A stretch of DNA of 15,461 nucleotides from Oscillospiraceae bacterium (GCA_020025615.1 JAHHRT010000029.1:1-15461); one strand, 5' to 3'; counted from the first letter of the stretch, positions 1-5,866 are shown. Numbers and translations: made by a program. The notes: generated by a model not told the origin, from the sequence alone.

Positions 1-343
1 TAGCACGGATGGCCTGGGCCTCATGCTCTGCCAGCACCAGCTCTTCCGGCCCGGGTGTAACTGCCGTCTGAGAGGCTCCCAATGTCACAGAATCATCGTC
101 CGCAGAACAGACTCTTCGATGCCAGGCCGAGCGAAGATAATCTGTAGCTTTGTTGGCAGCAATTCTTGCAAGCCAGGGTTTATACTGCTGTGCAGGGCAG
201 GAATCCATATGGGTAAAGGCCGTCAAAAAGGTATCCTGGGTCAGATCTTCTGCCAGCTGGTGATCCTGCACCAATTGGAAGCACACAGTGTAAACCAGGT
301 TTTGGTACCGGCTTACAATTTGAGAGAATTCTTGATTTGTCAC
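1..343 (-). CDS. ECF-type RNA polymerase sigma factor, N-terminal part (3' end beyond window)
   Basis: The first 114 residues of a sigma-70 family (ECF) protein are visible; the gene runs off the left edge. Residues 5-25 (EFSQIVSRYQNLVYTVCFQL) and 29-43 (QLAEDLTQDTFLTAF) match sigma region 2.1-2.2, the core-RNAP contact. Residues 53-77, with PWLARIAANKATDYLR, match regions 2.3-2.4, which melt and read the -10 element. The PGPEELVLAEHEAQAI stretch is the usual linker into region 4, which is not in the window. The start is GTG at 343: an in-frame TGA lies 12 bases upstream, so no longer start exists, and a purine-rich AGGGGTGTGAGG precedes it. No anti-sigma gene can be judged because the downstream side is cut. 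Family call is firm; target regulon unknown. Confidence 0.85.
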   Translation of the reverse strand, partial: MTNQEFSQIVSRYQNLVYTVCFQLVQDHQLAEDLTQDTFLTAFTHMDSCPAQQYKPWLARIAANKATDYLRSAWHRRVCSADDDSVTLGASQTAVTPGPEELVLAEHEAQAIRA

Positions 344-378
344 GCCGATACCTCACACCCCTTTCTGATGTCTTTATT

Positions 379-408
379 ATTATAACGAGACAGCGGGGCG
401 ATTGTCTT
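379..408 (-). promoter_or_regulatory. Candidate promoter of the ECF sigma gene
   Basis: On the minus strand a perfect -10 TATAAT (379-384) lies 18 bases from a -35-like AAGACA (403-408, 4 of 6 matches). The predicted transcript would start about 30 bases before the GTG at 343. The weak -35 makes this tentative. No recognisable ECF-type autoregulatory promoter was found beside it. Confidence 0.4.
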
Positions 409-486
409 CAAAATCGGGAAAAAATTTTGAAAGATTTTTTCCGCTTGCAGTAGGTAGTGAATACAATGCAGCTACATCCGAATAAT

Positions 487-513
487 AAGGGCGGGGCAAT
501 AAACCCCGCCTTT
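487..513 (-). terminator. Rho-independent terminator after the SHOCT-domain gene
   Basis: A GC-rich hairpin with a 10-pair stem (487-496 with 504-513, one G-T pair, 7-base loop) carries GGCGGGG/CCCCGCC at its core. On the minus strand it is followed by CTTATTATT, a fair U-tract, 44 bases after the stop of the 557-1618 gene. The 344-556 interval otherwise holds only the sigma promoter and an AT-rich hairpin (417-425 with 434-442) of unknown meaning. Confidence 0.75.
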
Positions 514-556
514 GTTATGCAATTAGCTATTCTTAAATCTCTGTCAGCTTAAAGCC

Positions 557-1618
557 TCATATCTGCAATGATCTTCTTTTATGTTCATACTCTTCTCTGC
601 TAATCACACCGAGTTGTTGAAGTTCTTTATATTCTTGCAGCATTCCTGAATCAGACATACTCGTTAAATCCGTATTATTTATGCTAGAATTGGAGGCATG
701 TGATTGATCTATACTATATACATTGGAATTAAAAGAATTATTCAAACCAAGGAGCGAAACATATTCGTAGTCCTTTTGAGGCATCCATGCTCTTAGTATA
801 TCTAAAACTTCATCAATATTTTTTGTACGAATTTCTTCTGCAACAATTTCTCCATATGATTTGAAATAAATAAAAATACGACGATTATCTTTCTCCGTTA
901 TTTCTGTCTTTACTTCAGTACCAATTCTACTTCCCACAATAGCGCCCGCATCACCAGCGATCACTCCACCTAGAATTGCTTTTCCTATACTTGCTCCACC
1001 ACCATGTACATGAGAAATGTATTGCTTGCTACCAATAACTTTGTAATAAGCAATATCCTTCTCAGGAATAACACGATACTCTCCCAACTTAAAATTAGCT
1101 TTTTCCCATTTTTTCAATAAATTTATATGCCTTTGAAAAGCTCTAATATCATCATTAGATATAACCGTATGCCTATCTTTATCGTAAAAGGAATCTATAA
1201 GTTTAAGATATCCTGCTCTCTCATTACTTTTTTGAAATTCAGTTACAAAATGTATCGGTTCTACCTTACAATCAGCATCCGATTGAATTCCTAAGGAGAT
1301 AAACAAACAATTATTAGAAAATGCACAATATCCCAAAGTTATACATATACACTGTAAATCATCAATGTGAAGTTCAATCTCAGATAAAGGCTGAAGTGCT
1401 CTGCTTAAAACACGGGCTTCATAATTTTCATATTCTATTTTAGAGTGTATTCCCAAACTCTTTAAATCCTGCCTAATATATTTTTCTTCCTTTTTAAATT
1501 CTCTTTTGCTACGCCTATCCTTAATAAACCCAGAAACGGCTAAAGTAATCAACACTCCAAAAAATACAATATTAAATAATACAATTAAAACCTCAGTCAT
1601 ATCCGCATTATGTCCCAT
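557..1618 (-). CDS. Membrane-anchored glycine-zipper and SHOCT-domain protein
   Basis: This 353-residue protein has one N-terminal hydrophobic segment (about residues 8-30) followed by a basic stop-transfer stretch (KDRRSKREFKK), which suggests a membrane anchor with a cytoplasmic body. Residues 31-200 show no family I recognise. Residues 206-233 form a glycine-zipper-like segment (GGGASIGKAILGGVIAGDAG and on to GSRIG). Residues 326-352 (LQEYKELQQLGVISREEYEH) match SHOCT, a short oligomerisation domain found at the ends of many bacterial proteins. A Ser/Asn-rich linker (292-324) precedes SHOCT. Start is ATG 1618 with AAGGA upstream; ATG 1600 is an alternative. It lies 23 bases downstream of the 68-residue gene, probably in one operon. 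Its AT-rich codon use differs sharply from the housekeeping genes to the right, a sign of recent acquisition. Biochemical role unknown. Confidence 0.8.
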   Translation of the reverse strand: MGHNADMTEVLIVLFNIVFFGVLITLAVSGFIKDRRSKREFKKEEKYIRQDLKSLGIHSKIEYENYEARVLSRALQPLSEIELHIDDLQCICITLGYCAFSNNCLFISLGIQSDADCKVEPIHFVTEFQKSNERAGYLKLIDSFYDKDRHTVISNDDIRAFQRHINLLKKWEKANFKLGEYRVIPEKDIAYYKVIGSKQYISHVHGGGASIGKAILGGVIAGDAGAIVGSRIGTEVKTEITEKDNRRIFIYFKSYGEIVAEEIRTKNIDEVLDILRAWMPQKDYEYVSLLGLNNSFNSNVYSIDQSHASNSSINNTDLTSMSDSGMLQEYKELQQLGVISREEYEHKRRSLQI

Positions 1619-1641
1619 AAATGTAGTTTCCTTTCTTATAT

Positions 1642-1848
1642 CTATTCAAGTGTGCAATTTCGATTTTCTCCCTCTGGCGCAGCTCCAACCTCTGCGACCT
1701 TCCCGGCAAAATAATCTTGTAGGGTGTATGCCGCAGACAGCACCCCTACCATGCGGCTATCCAACTTCCCCATGTTGTCATACAGTTTTAGCATCACTTC
1801 TTTTTGTACATCCATAATCATATCGTAGCACAGTTCATACTTGTTCAT
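1642..1848 (-). CDS. Small unknown protein, first gene of the leftward accessory operon
   Basis: This 68-residue protein is not recognised. The first 50 residues look mostly helical and amphipathic (YELCYDMIMDVQKEVMLKLY, then an AAYTLQDYF helix), and the tail is short and polar (PEGENRNCTLE). There is no signal peptide, membrane segment or metal motif. ATG 1848 is preceded by a strong GGAGGG at 7-base spacing, which argues that it is truly translated. It is divergent from the XRE repressor gene and 23 bases upstream of the SHOCT-domain gene, so it is probably controlled by the operators between them. An antitoxin, adaptor or cognate partner of the SHOCT protein is possible, but only by position. 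Confidence 0.65.
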   Translation of the reverse strand: MNKYELCYDMIMDVQKEVMLKLYDNMGKLDSRMVGVLSAAYTLQDYFAGKVAEVGAAPEGENRNCTLE

Positions 1849-1887
1849 GGTTCATCCCTCCATACGATTGACTACAATAGCATATAT

Positions 1888-1916
1888 ACTCTAACACAAT
1901 AAGTGCTACCTTTCAA
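1888..1916 (-). promoter_or_regulatory. Candidate promoter of the leftward accessory operon
   Basis: On the minus strand, -35 TTGAAA (1911-1916) and -10 TAGAGT (1888-1893, 4 of 6) are 17 bases apart. Transcription would start near 1881, about 33 bases before ATG 1848. Operator-like site 1 lies in the spacer and site 2 overlaps the -35, as expected for a repressed promoter. Confidence 0.45.
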
Positions 1917-1926
1917 CACTTAAAGT
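1896..1926. promoter_or_regulatory. Operator-like dyad, sites 1 and 2
   Basis: Site 1 (1896-1907, ACAATAAGTGCT) and site 2 (1915-1926, AACACTTAAAGT) face each other and share the core AAGTG/CACTT with the two sites at 1937-1975. The dyad covers the predicted promoter of the leftward operon. Operators of this kind are typical of XRE-family repressors; binding by the adjacent repressor is inferred. Confidence 0.55.
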
Positions 1927-1936
1927 ATACTTTCAT

Positions 1937-1975
1937 AACACCTATTGTAATTGGTTATACTTTACAATAAGTGTT
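1937..1975. promoter_or_regulatory. Operator-like dyad, sites 3 and 4, over the XRE promoter
   Basis: Site 3 (1937-1948, AACACCTATTGT) and site 4 (1964-1975, ACAATAAGTGTT) are 12-base inverted repeats with a single mismatch and a 15-base spacer. The spacer holds TATACT (1956-1961), a plausible plus-strand -10 for the XRE gene; no good -35 is seen. Site 4 ends directly before the ribosome binding site at 1976-1981. The placement fits autorepression. Confidence 0.6.
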
Positions 1976-1988
1976 GGAGGGAAACACA

Positions 1989-2285
1989 ATGATTAAAGGA
2001 CTACCAGAAAGATTACAACAGCTACGTACTAAATACGGATTCTCTCAAAAACAGGTTGCTCAGAAAATAGGTGTCTCTCCCTCTGTAGTCAGTGGCTATG
2101 AAACAGGAGAGAGAACCCCCAGTACAGAAGTCCTGCTTGCTCTGTCCTACCTATTCCAATGCAGCACAGATTATTTGCTCGGAAAACAATCCATCACTCC
2201 TAGCACCTCTATCAATGCAGATGGTTTGAATGATAGACAGATACAGGCTATTTGTACCCTGATTGAATCCATCAAAGATAGTTAA
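1989..2285 (+). CDS. XRE/Cro-type transcriptional repressor
   Basis: This 98-residue DNA-binding protein has a standard HTH_XRE domain at about residues 4-60: LPERLQQLRTKYGFSQKQVAQ, then the recognition helix region VSPSVVSGYETGERTPS and the closing helix TEVLLALSYLFQCSTDYLLG. The short C-terminal tail (residues 66-98) has an NDRQIQAICTLIESI helix that may serve dimerisation. Start is ATG 1989, because GGAGGG (1976-1981) sits 7 bases upstream; the in-frame GTG at 1971 precedes that binding site and is unlikely. The gene is divergent from the 68-residue gene, with four operator-like sites between them, and ends 5 bases before the terminator at 2291-2326. It probably represses itself and the leftward operon. 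No peptidase or toxin domain is fused. Confidence 0.9.
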   Translation: MIKGLPERLQQLRTKYGFSQKQVAQKIGVSPSVVSGYETGERTPSTEVLLALSYLFQCSTDYLLGKQSITPSTSINADGLNDRQIQAICTLIESIKDS

Positions 2286-2290
2286 AAAAA

Positions 2291-2326
2291 CAAAACAGCG
2301 TATTGCAAAAGCAATACGCTGTTTTG
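2291..2326. terminator. Bidirectional terminator between the XRE gene and the tRNA pair
   Basis: A perfect 16-pair hairpin (2291-2306 with 2311-2326, loop AAAA) lies between convergent units. On the minus strand it is followed by a run of seven T, so it strongly ends the tRNA transcript only one base after the tRNA-Trp CCA. On the plus strand the T-rich descending arm can end the XRE transcript. Confidence 0.9.
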
Positions 2327-2402
<76 letters not shown>

Positions 2403-2438
2403 ATATAAATTATATCAAAAGCCGGAAGGCCGAATACT

Positions 2439-2515
2439 TGGTGGGCCTTCAGGGATTCGAACCCGGGACGATCCGGTTATGAGCCGGAGGCTCTAACCAA
2501 CTGAGCTAAAGGCCC
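2439..2515 (-). tRNA. tRNA with anticodon CAT, probably tRNA-Ile2 (else elongator Met)
   Basis: This 77-base cloverleaf has acceptor stem GGGCCTT/AAGGCCC, D-arm GCTC-AGTTGGTTA-GAGC, anticodon arm TCCGG-CTCATAA-CCGGA, T-arm CCGGG-TTCGAAT-CCCTG, discriminator A and encoded CCA. A CAT anticodon can be initiator Met, elongator Met or Ile2, whose C34 is changed to lysidine by TilS. The perfect first pair argues against initiator. The C4-G69 and C5-G68 pairs and the overall similarity to Bacillus tRNA-Ile2 (as remembered) favour Ile2. Identity as a tRNA is certain; amino acid is about 65% Ile. Confidence 0.93.
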
Positions 2516-2553
2516 GTATAAATCGATGGGTGCTAAGCACCGCCACGAGAAGC

Positions 2554-2582
2554 ATTATATCATCGCATAGCGGTTCTGTCAA
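2554..2582 (-). promoter_or_regulatory. Consensus sigma-A promoter of the tRNA pair
   Basis: On the minus strand a perfect TTGACA (2577-2582) and a perfect TATAAT (2554-2559) are separated by exactly 17 bases. Transcription would start near 2547, about 32 bases before the first tRNA. The leader contains a small GGTGC-TAA-GCACC hairpin. Such full-consensus promoters fit strong, stable-RNA expression. Confidence 0.9.
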
Positions 2583-2632
2583 GAAAATTCTTTTCTTTTT
2601 TTGAAAATTTTTCAATCCGGCTTTGGAAGGAA

Positions 2633-2657
2633 GCTGCCGCGGAAGATCCGCGGCAGC
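2633..2657 (-). terminator. Terminator-like hairpin after the acidic zinc-ribbon gene
   Basis: A perfect 10-pair GC-rich stem (2633-2642 with 2648-2657, loop of 5) lies 20 bases downstream of the stop of the 2678-3157 gene. The following minus-strand sequence is TTCCTTCC rather than a clean U-tract, so termination may be partial. It lies upstream of the tRNA promoter. Confidence 0.65.
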
Positions 2658-2677
2658 CATATAAACGATTAAAGACC

Positions 2678-3157
2678 TTACTCTTCCTCGGAATCAGAAG
2701 CTTCCTCGTCGAAATCGTCCTCTTCTACGGAAAACTCCAGGGTCTCGCCGCACTGGGGGCAGACCAGGCTTCCCTTTTCCAGGACAGACTCGTCAAAGGC
2801 AATGACATTGCCGCAGGCGCAGGTCACTTCATAGATGGTGGAGTCCTCGTCGCCGAAGTCGAAGCCCTCTTCAGGCTCGTCGTCCTCGTCCCAGTCATCC
2901 TCTTCATCATCCCACTCATCGTCGTCATCTTCGTCCTCATCCATGATGAAGTCCTCGATAGCGTCCAGATCCTCTTCGATCTCGTCCAGCTCATCGGAGA
3001 TGGCAATGGTGGTATCCTCAATATCGGTGACCTTCCGGGTCATATCGCCCAGCAGATCTACAATGGCGGAGAGCATCTTGCCCTCATCGGACTCGGTGCT
3101 GATCTTCAGGCCCTCCATCAGGCCCTTCAGGTAGGCGGACTTTTCAGTAATCGTCAT
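2678..3157 (-). CDS. Acidic zinc-ribbon protein (CD1247-like)
   Basis: This 159-residue protein has three parts. Residues 1-55 are a helical N-terminal domain (TEKSAYLKGLMEGLKISTES). Residues 56-107 are extremely acidic, almost only D/E with a few W, G and P. Residues 108-142 are a C4 zinc ribbon with C113-x-C115 and C133-x2-C136. A second acidic tail closes it. The layout resembles the conserved clostridial family that NCBI names after CD1247, from memory; function is not established. ATG 3157 has AGGAGG at 7-base spacing. It starts 37 bases after efp with no terminator between, so it is likely cotranscribed with efp and may relate to translation. Zinc binding is inferred from the four cysteines. 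Confidence 0.8.
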   Translation of the reverse strand: MTITEKSAYLKGLMEGLKISTESDEGKMLSAIVDLLGDMTRKVTDIEDTTIAISDELDEIEEDLDAIEDFIMDEDEDDDDEWDDEEDDWDEDDEPEEGFDFGDEDSTIYEVTCACGNVIAFDESVLEKGSLVCPQCGETLEFSVEEDDFDEEASDSEEE

Positions 3158-3194
3158 AATAATCCTCCTCTATGCCTTAACGGCAGGAAAAAAC

Positions 3195-3758
3195 TTAAGC
3201 CTTGGAACGGCCCAGGTACTCGCCGGTACGGGTGTCAATCTGAACCATGTCGCCCTCGTTGATGAACAGGGGCACCTTGATCTCAGCACCGGTCTCCACG
3301 GTAGCGGGCTTGGTGACGTTGGTAGCGGTGTTGCCGGCAAAGCCAGGCTCGGTCTTGGTGACAACCAGGTCAGCAAAGTTGGGAGCCTCAACGCCGAAGA
3401 CACTGCCCTTGTAGATCAGGATGGTGCAAGTGTCGTTCTCCTTGACGAACTTGAAGGAATCGTCCAGGACAGAAGCGTCGATGGGCATCAGCTCGTAGGT
3501 CTCGCCGTCCATGAAGTAGTACAGCTGGCCGTCGCTGTAGGAGTACTCCATCTTCTTACGCTCAATGTAAGCAGTGGGGTACTTTGCGCTGGGGTTGAAG
3601 CTGGTCTCGGTCATGCCGCCGGTGATGACGTTCTTCATCTTGACACGGACGAAGGCAGCACCCTTACCGGGCTTAACATGCTGGAACTCAACAACCTGCA
3701 TGACCTTGCCGTCCATTTCAAAAGTAACGCCGTTTCTAAATTCGCTAGCAGAAATCAT
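3195..3758 (-). CDS. efp: Translation elongation factor P
   Basis: EF-P is a tRNA-shaped protein that binds between the ribosomal P and E sites and relieves stalling at polyproline stretches. The 187-residue length is typical. It has the N-terminal KOW-like domain (about 1-62), whose tip loop HVKPGKGAAFVRVK carries K32, the residue modified with 5-aminopentanol in B. subtilis. A first OB domain follows (about 66-127), then a C-terminal OB domain (130-187) ending GDMVQIDTRTGEYLGRSKA. The tip has P30, as in the Bacillus type, not the Arg of EarP-dependent EF-Ps. The frame is open for 31 more codons upstream, but AGGAGG 9 bases before ATG 3758 and family length fix the start. It follows pepP, a common pairing in Firmicutes, yet has its own promoter (3823-3851). 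Confidence 0.97.
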   Translation of the reverse strand: MISASEFRNGVTFEMDGKVMQVVEFQHVKPGKGAAFVRVKMKNVITGGMTETSFNPSAKYPTAYIERKKMEYSYSDGQLYYFMDGETYELMPIDASVLDDSFKFVKENDTCTILIYKGSVFGVEAPNFADLVVTKTEPGFAGNTATNVTKPATVETGAEIKVPLFINEGDMVQIDTRTGEYLGRSKA

Positions 3759-3776
3759 TTGATTTATCCTCCTATG

Positions 3777-3795
3777 TGTTCCCCCAGGGGGGACA
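3777..3795 (-). promoter_or_regulatory. Hairpin in the efp leader, just upstream of the ribosome binding site
   Basis: An 8-pair stem (TGTTCCCC/GGGGGACA type with one G-T pair, 3-base loop) ends 3 bases before AGGAGG of efp. It may stabilise the mRNA 5' end or keep the binding site open. No U-tract follows, so it is not a terminator. Role is inferred only. Confidence 0.4.
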
Positions 3796-3822
3796 TTCTT
3801 TTTTGCACACTTTAGCGCATAT

Positions 3823-3851
3823 ATTTTAACCCAAAATCCTGAAAATTTCAA
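3823..3851 (-). promoter_or_regulatory. efp promoter
   Basis: On the minus strand, -35 TTGAAA (3846-3851) and -10 TAAAAT (3823-3828) are separated by exactly 17 bases, each with one mismatch to consensus. The predicted leader is about 58 bases. It lies between the pepP stop and efp, where no pepP terminator is visible, so efp may receive both transcripts. Confidence 0.75.
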
Positions 3852-3916
3852 GGGGTATCCGGTATTTTTTTACTTTTTCTTCAATTATGATAGAAAAAGG
3901 TGTCTTTCCTCTGGAA

Positions 3917-4987
3917 TCAGCCGGGCAAAATCATCAAATTTTTGGGGCAGCCTGTAATATTTTCGCAGCCGTCCTCCTCCAAAATCGTCACATCCTCGAT
4001 GCGCACGCCGAATTTTCCGGGCAGGTAAATGCCGGGTTCCGCAGAGCACACCGCGTGCAGAGGCATGGGGGCGGGATTGCCCACCGTCGCGCCGGGATTC
4101 TCATGGATTTCAAGACCCAGGCTGTGACCGTAGCCATGACCGAAGTAGGGGCCATAGCCGGCATTCTCAATGACCTTCCGGGCGGCGCCGTCGATATCTG
4201 CACCGATGGTGCCGGCCTTTGTCACGGCGATGCCTGCCAGCTGGGCATCCAGAACAGTCTGATAGACCTTCTTCATCTCCTCGGTGGCATAGCCGATTGC
4301 TACGGTCCGGGTGGTGTCAGAGCAATAGCCCTGATACAGGACGCCAAAGTCCATGGTGAGGAAGTCGCCGGGCTGGAGTCTGCGCTCCCCTGCCACGCCG
4401 TGGGGCATACTGGTATTGGGGCCGGAAACCACAATGGGGTCAAAGGACAGGCCCTGTGCACCGTTCTTGTACATACAATAAATCAGCTCTGCCTGGACCT
4501 CCAGCTCAGTCATGCCGACGTGAATCCGGGGCAGGACCTCCTGAAAGGCCTTGTCGGCAATCTTCTGGGCCTTGCGCATCCGGTCCAGCTCCCACTCTTC
4601 CTTGGAAGCCCGGAAGGCGTTGAGCTTTGCACTGTAGGGAATCAGCTTGGCCCCCACGCCCAGCTCAAAATTGTGAAGCTCGGCGGCGGTGACATAGACC
4701 TCCTCATAGCCCAGTACGGAGATGCCGAAATCCAGGATGGCCCGGTTGATCCGCTTGAGATAGCTGTTCTCCCGGTCCACCTCCAGCACCTCAAAGCCCT
4801 GGATGTTATTCTGGGCAGACTCGATGTAGCGGCTGTCGGTAAAGTAGCGGCAGCCCTTCTTCGTCACAATGGCGATGCCCTCAGCAATATCAAACTCTGC
4901 CCCGTAATGGCGGCTGTACCGGGAGGTAAGCAGCAGGCCATCGGCTTTTCCATCCAGCAGGGACAGATATTTATCTATATTTTTCAT
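3917..4987 (-). CDS. pepP: Xaa-Pro aminopeptidase, M24 family
   Basis: This 356-residue cytoplasmic metallopeptidase would remove an N-terminal residue that precedes proline. Residues 1-125 form the creatinase-type N-terminal domain, and 135-356 the pita-bread catalytic domain. All five dimetal ligands of the family are visible: D213 (TMDFG), D224 (SDTTRT), H288 (GHGYGHSLG), E317 (AEPGIYL) and E331 (VRIEDV); H196 in MPHG is the usual substrate-side histidine. The reading frame stays open 109 codons further, but AGGAGG at 7-base spacing and family length choose ATG 4987. It is divergent from the unknown 5122-5829 gene and upstream of efp, consistent with proline-related function. Its leader contains two competing stems that may control translation. 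Proline dipeptidase is a less likely alternative. Confidence 0.93.
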   Translation of the reverse strand: MKNIDKYLSLLDGKADGLLLTSRYSRHYGAEFDIAEGIAIVTKKGCRYFTDSRYIESAQNNIQGFEVLEVDRENSYLKRINRAILDFGISVLGYEEVYVTAAELHNFELGVGAKLIPYSAKLNAFRASKEEWELDRMRKAQKIADKAFQEVLPRIHVGMTELEVQAELIYCMYKNGAQGLSFDPIVVSGPNTSMPHGVAGERRLQPGDFLTMDFGVLYQGYCSDTTRTVAIGYATEEMKKVYQTVLDAQLAGIAVTKAGTIGADIDGAARKVIENAGYGPYFGHGYGHSLGLEIHENPGATVGNPAPMPLHAVCSAEPGIYLPGKFGVRIEDVTILEEDGCENITGCPKNLMILPG

Positions 4988-4996
4988 GTGATTTCC

Positions 4997-5058
4997 TCCT
5001 GTCTTCGGGGAGCATCCCCGGAAGACCCTAAAATTTTTATGCGCTCCCCGAAACAGGA
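4997..5058 (-). promoter_or_regulatory. pepP leader with two mutually exclusive stems, one masking the ribosome binding site
   Basis: In the minus-strand RNA, the segment 5013-4997 can pair with a near copy at 5058-5043 (16 pairs, one bulge), which buries AGGA of the AGGAGG site (5000-4995). Alternatively it can pair locally: 5026-5015 with 5011-5001 (11 pairs, one bulge, 3-base loop), which leaves the site free. This resembles a translational switch. No known riboswitch class is recognised, and no ligand can be proposed. Confidence 0.55.
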
Positions 5059-5093
5059 ATATCTTGCTGGGAAAAAGCATACACTTTAGGGAA

Positions 5094-5122
5094 AGTATAC
5101 CATGGAAAGGAGCGTTTGTCCA
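5094..5122 (-). promoter_or_regulatory. pepP promoter
   Basis: On the minus strand, -35 TGGACA (5117-5122) and -10 TATACT (5094-5099) are separated by exactly 17 bases, each one base from consensus. The -35 overlaps the first base of the ATG of the divergent gene at 5122. The transcript would have a leader of about 100 bases including the paired stems. Confidence 0.7.
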
Positions 5123-5829
5123 TGGCGATTCAAGGTGATCTTGCAATGACCCCGGTAGAGATGGAAGCCGTCTCCCCCCTGCCTTCGGGCGCCGCCTGGA
5201 TGTCTTGTCATTTTGCGCAGGAGGGGCCCGGCCTGACGGATCTTCCCAAGGCTCTGCCGGAAAATGCCCTGCTGATTCTGGACGACAGTATTCCCCCAGC
5301 CGGACAGGACCCACAGCAGATTTTGGAAATTCTCAAAAATGCCATTGACTCTCTGCACTGCGGCGCTCTGCTGCTGGATTTTCAGCGCAAAGACTGCGGT
5401 GAAACCGCAGATTTGGCTCATGTTCTCTCCCGGGGCTTAAACTGCCCGGTTGGCGTATCTCAGGGATACGCCGTCCACACCAGCGGCCCGGTATTTCTCC
5501 CCCTTCTCCCGCCACACAGGTCCCTCAGTGCCTATCTCAGGCCCTGGAACGGGCGGGAAATCTGGCTGGAAGTAGGCCCCGCTGCTGAGACTGTAGCCGT
5601 TACAGAGGAAGGCTCTAAGGTACTCCCGGCCCCGGAAGTGCTTCCCGCCTGCCCCTTTTCCCATGAAGGGCTCCACTGTCACTACAGCATCCAGCCCCAG
5701 GACCGTCAGATCCTCTTTCATCTGTCCCGAACCCGGGAGGACCTGTCCGCCCTCATTCAGGAAGCGGAGTCCCTGGGGGTGACCCGGACCGTCGGACTTT
5801 ATCAGGAGCTTTCAAAGCTTGCACAATAA
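5122..5829 (+). CDS. Unrecognised protein divergent from pepP
   Basis: I do not recognise this 235-residue protein. There is no signal peptide or membrane segment. Alternating hydrophobic strands and helices, for example ALLILDDSIPP, then an EILKNAIDSLHCGALLLDFQ helix-strand, VSQGYAVHTSGPVFLPLLPP, and a final FHLSRTREDLSALIQEAESL helix, hint at an alpha/beta fold, possibly barrel-like; this is weak. Cysteines are scattered without a metal motif. GGAG at 5109-5112 lies 9 bases before ATG 5122; TTG 5116 is in frame but only 3 bases from the site. It is the only plus-strand gene in the right two thirds of the window. GC-rich codon use matches the housekeeping genes, so it looks native rather than imported. 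No clear plus-strand promoter was found. Confidence 0.7.
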   Translation: MAIQGDLAMTPVEMEAVSPLPSGAAWMSCHFAQEGPGLTDLPKALPENALLILDDSIPPAGQDPQQILEILKNAIDSLHCGALLLDFQRKDCGETADLAHVLSRGLNCPVGVSQGYAVHTSGPVFLPLLPPHRSLSAYLRPWNGREIWLEVGPAAETVAVTEEGSKVLPAPEVLPACPFSHEGLHCHYSIQPQDRQILFHLSRTREDLSALIQEAESLGVTRTVGLYQELSKLAQ

Positions 5830-5866
5830 ACAGAGAAGCCCCATTCTGAAAATCAGTTATGCGAAA

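Noticed and set aside
23..385. A 120-codon plus-strand frame at the left edge
   Set aside because: The minus strand encodes a clear sigma region 2 over the same bases; the plus frame has no family resemblance.
2835..3134. A serine-rich plus-strand frame
   Set aside because: The poly-serine is only the reverse of the Asp/Glu codons of the acidic zinc-ribbon gene.
3887..5089. A 400-codon plus-strand open frame opposite pepP
   Set aside because: pepP carries all five metal ligands on the other strand. This frame would also run over the pepP promoter and leader.
4988..5314. An N-terminal extension of pepP by 109 codons
   Set aside because: It would cross the promoter and the paired stems and overlap the divergent gene. 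ATG 4987 has a perfect binding site and gives the family length.
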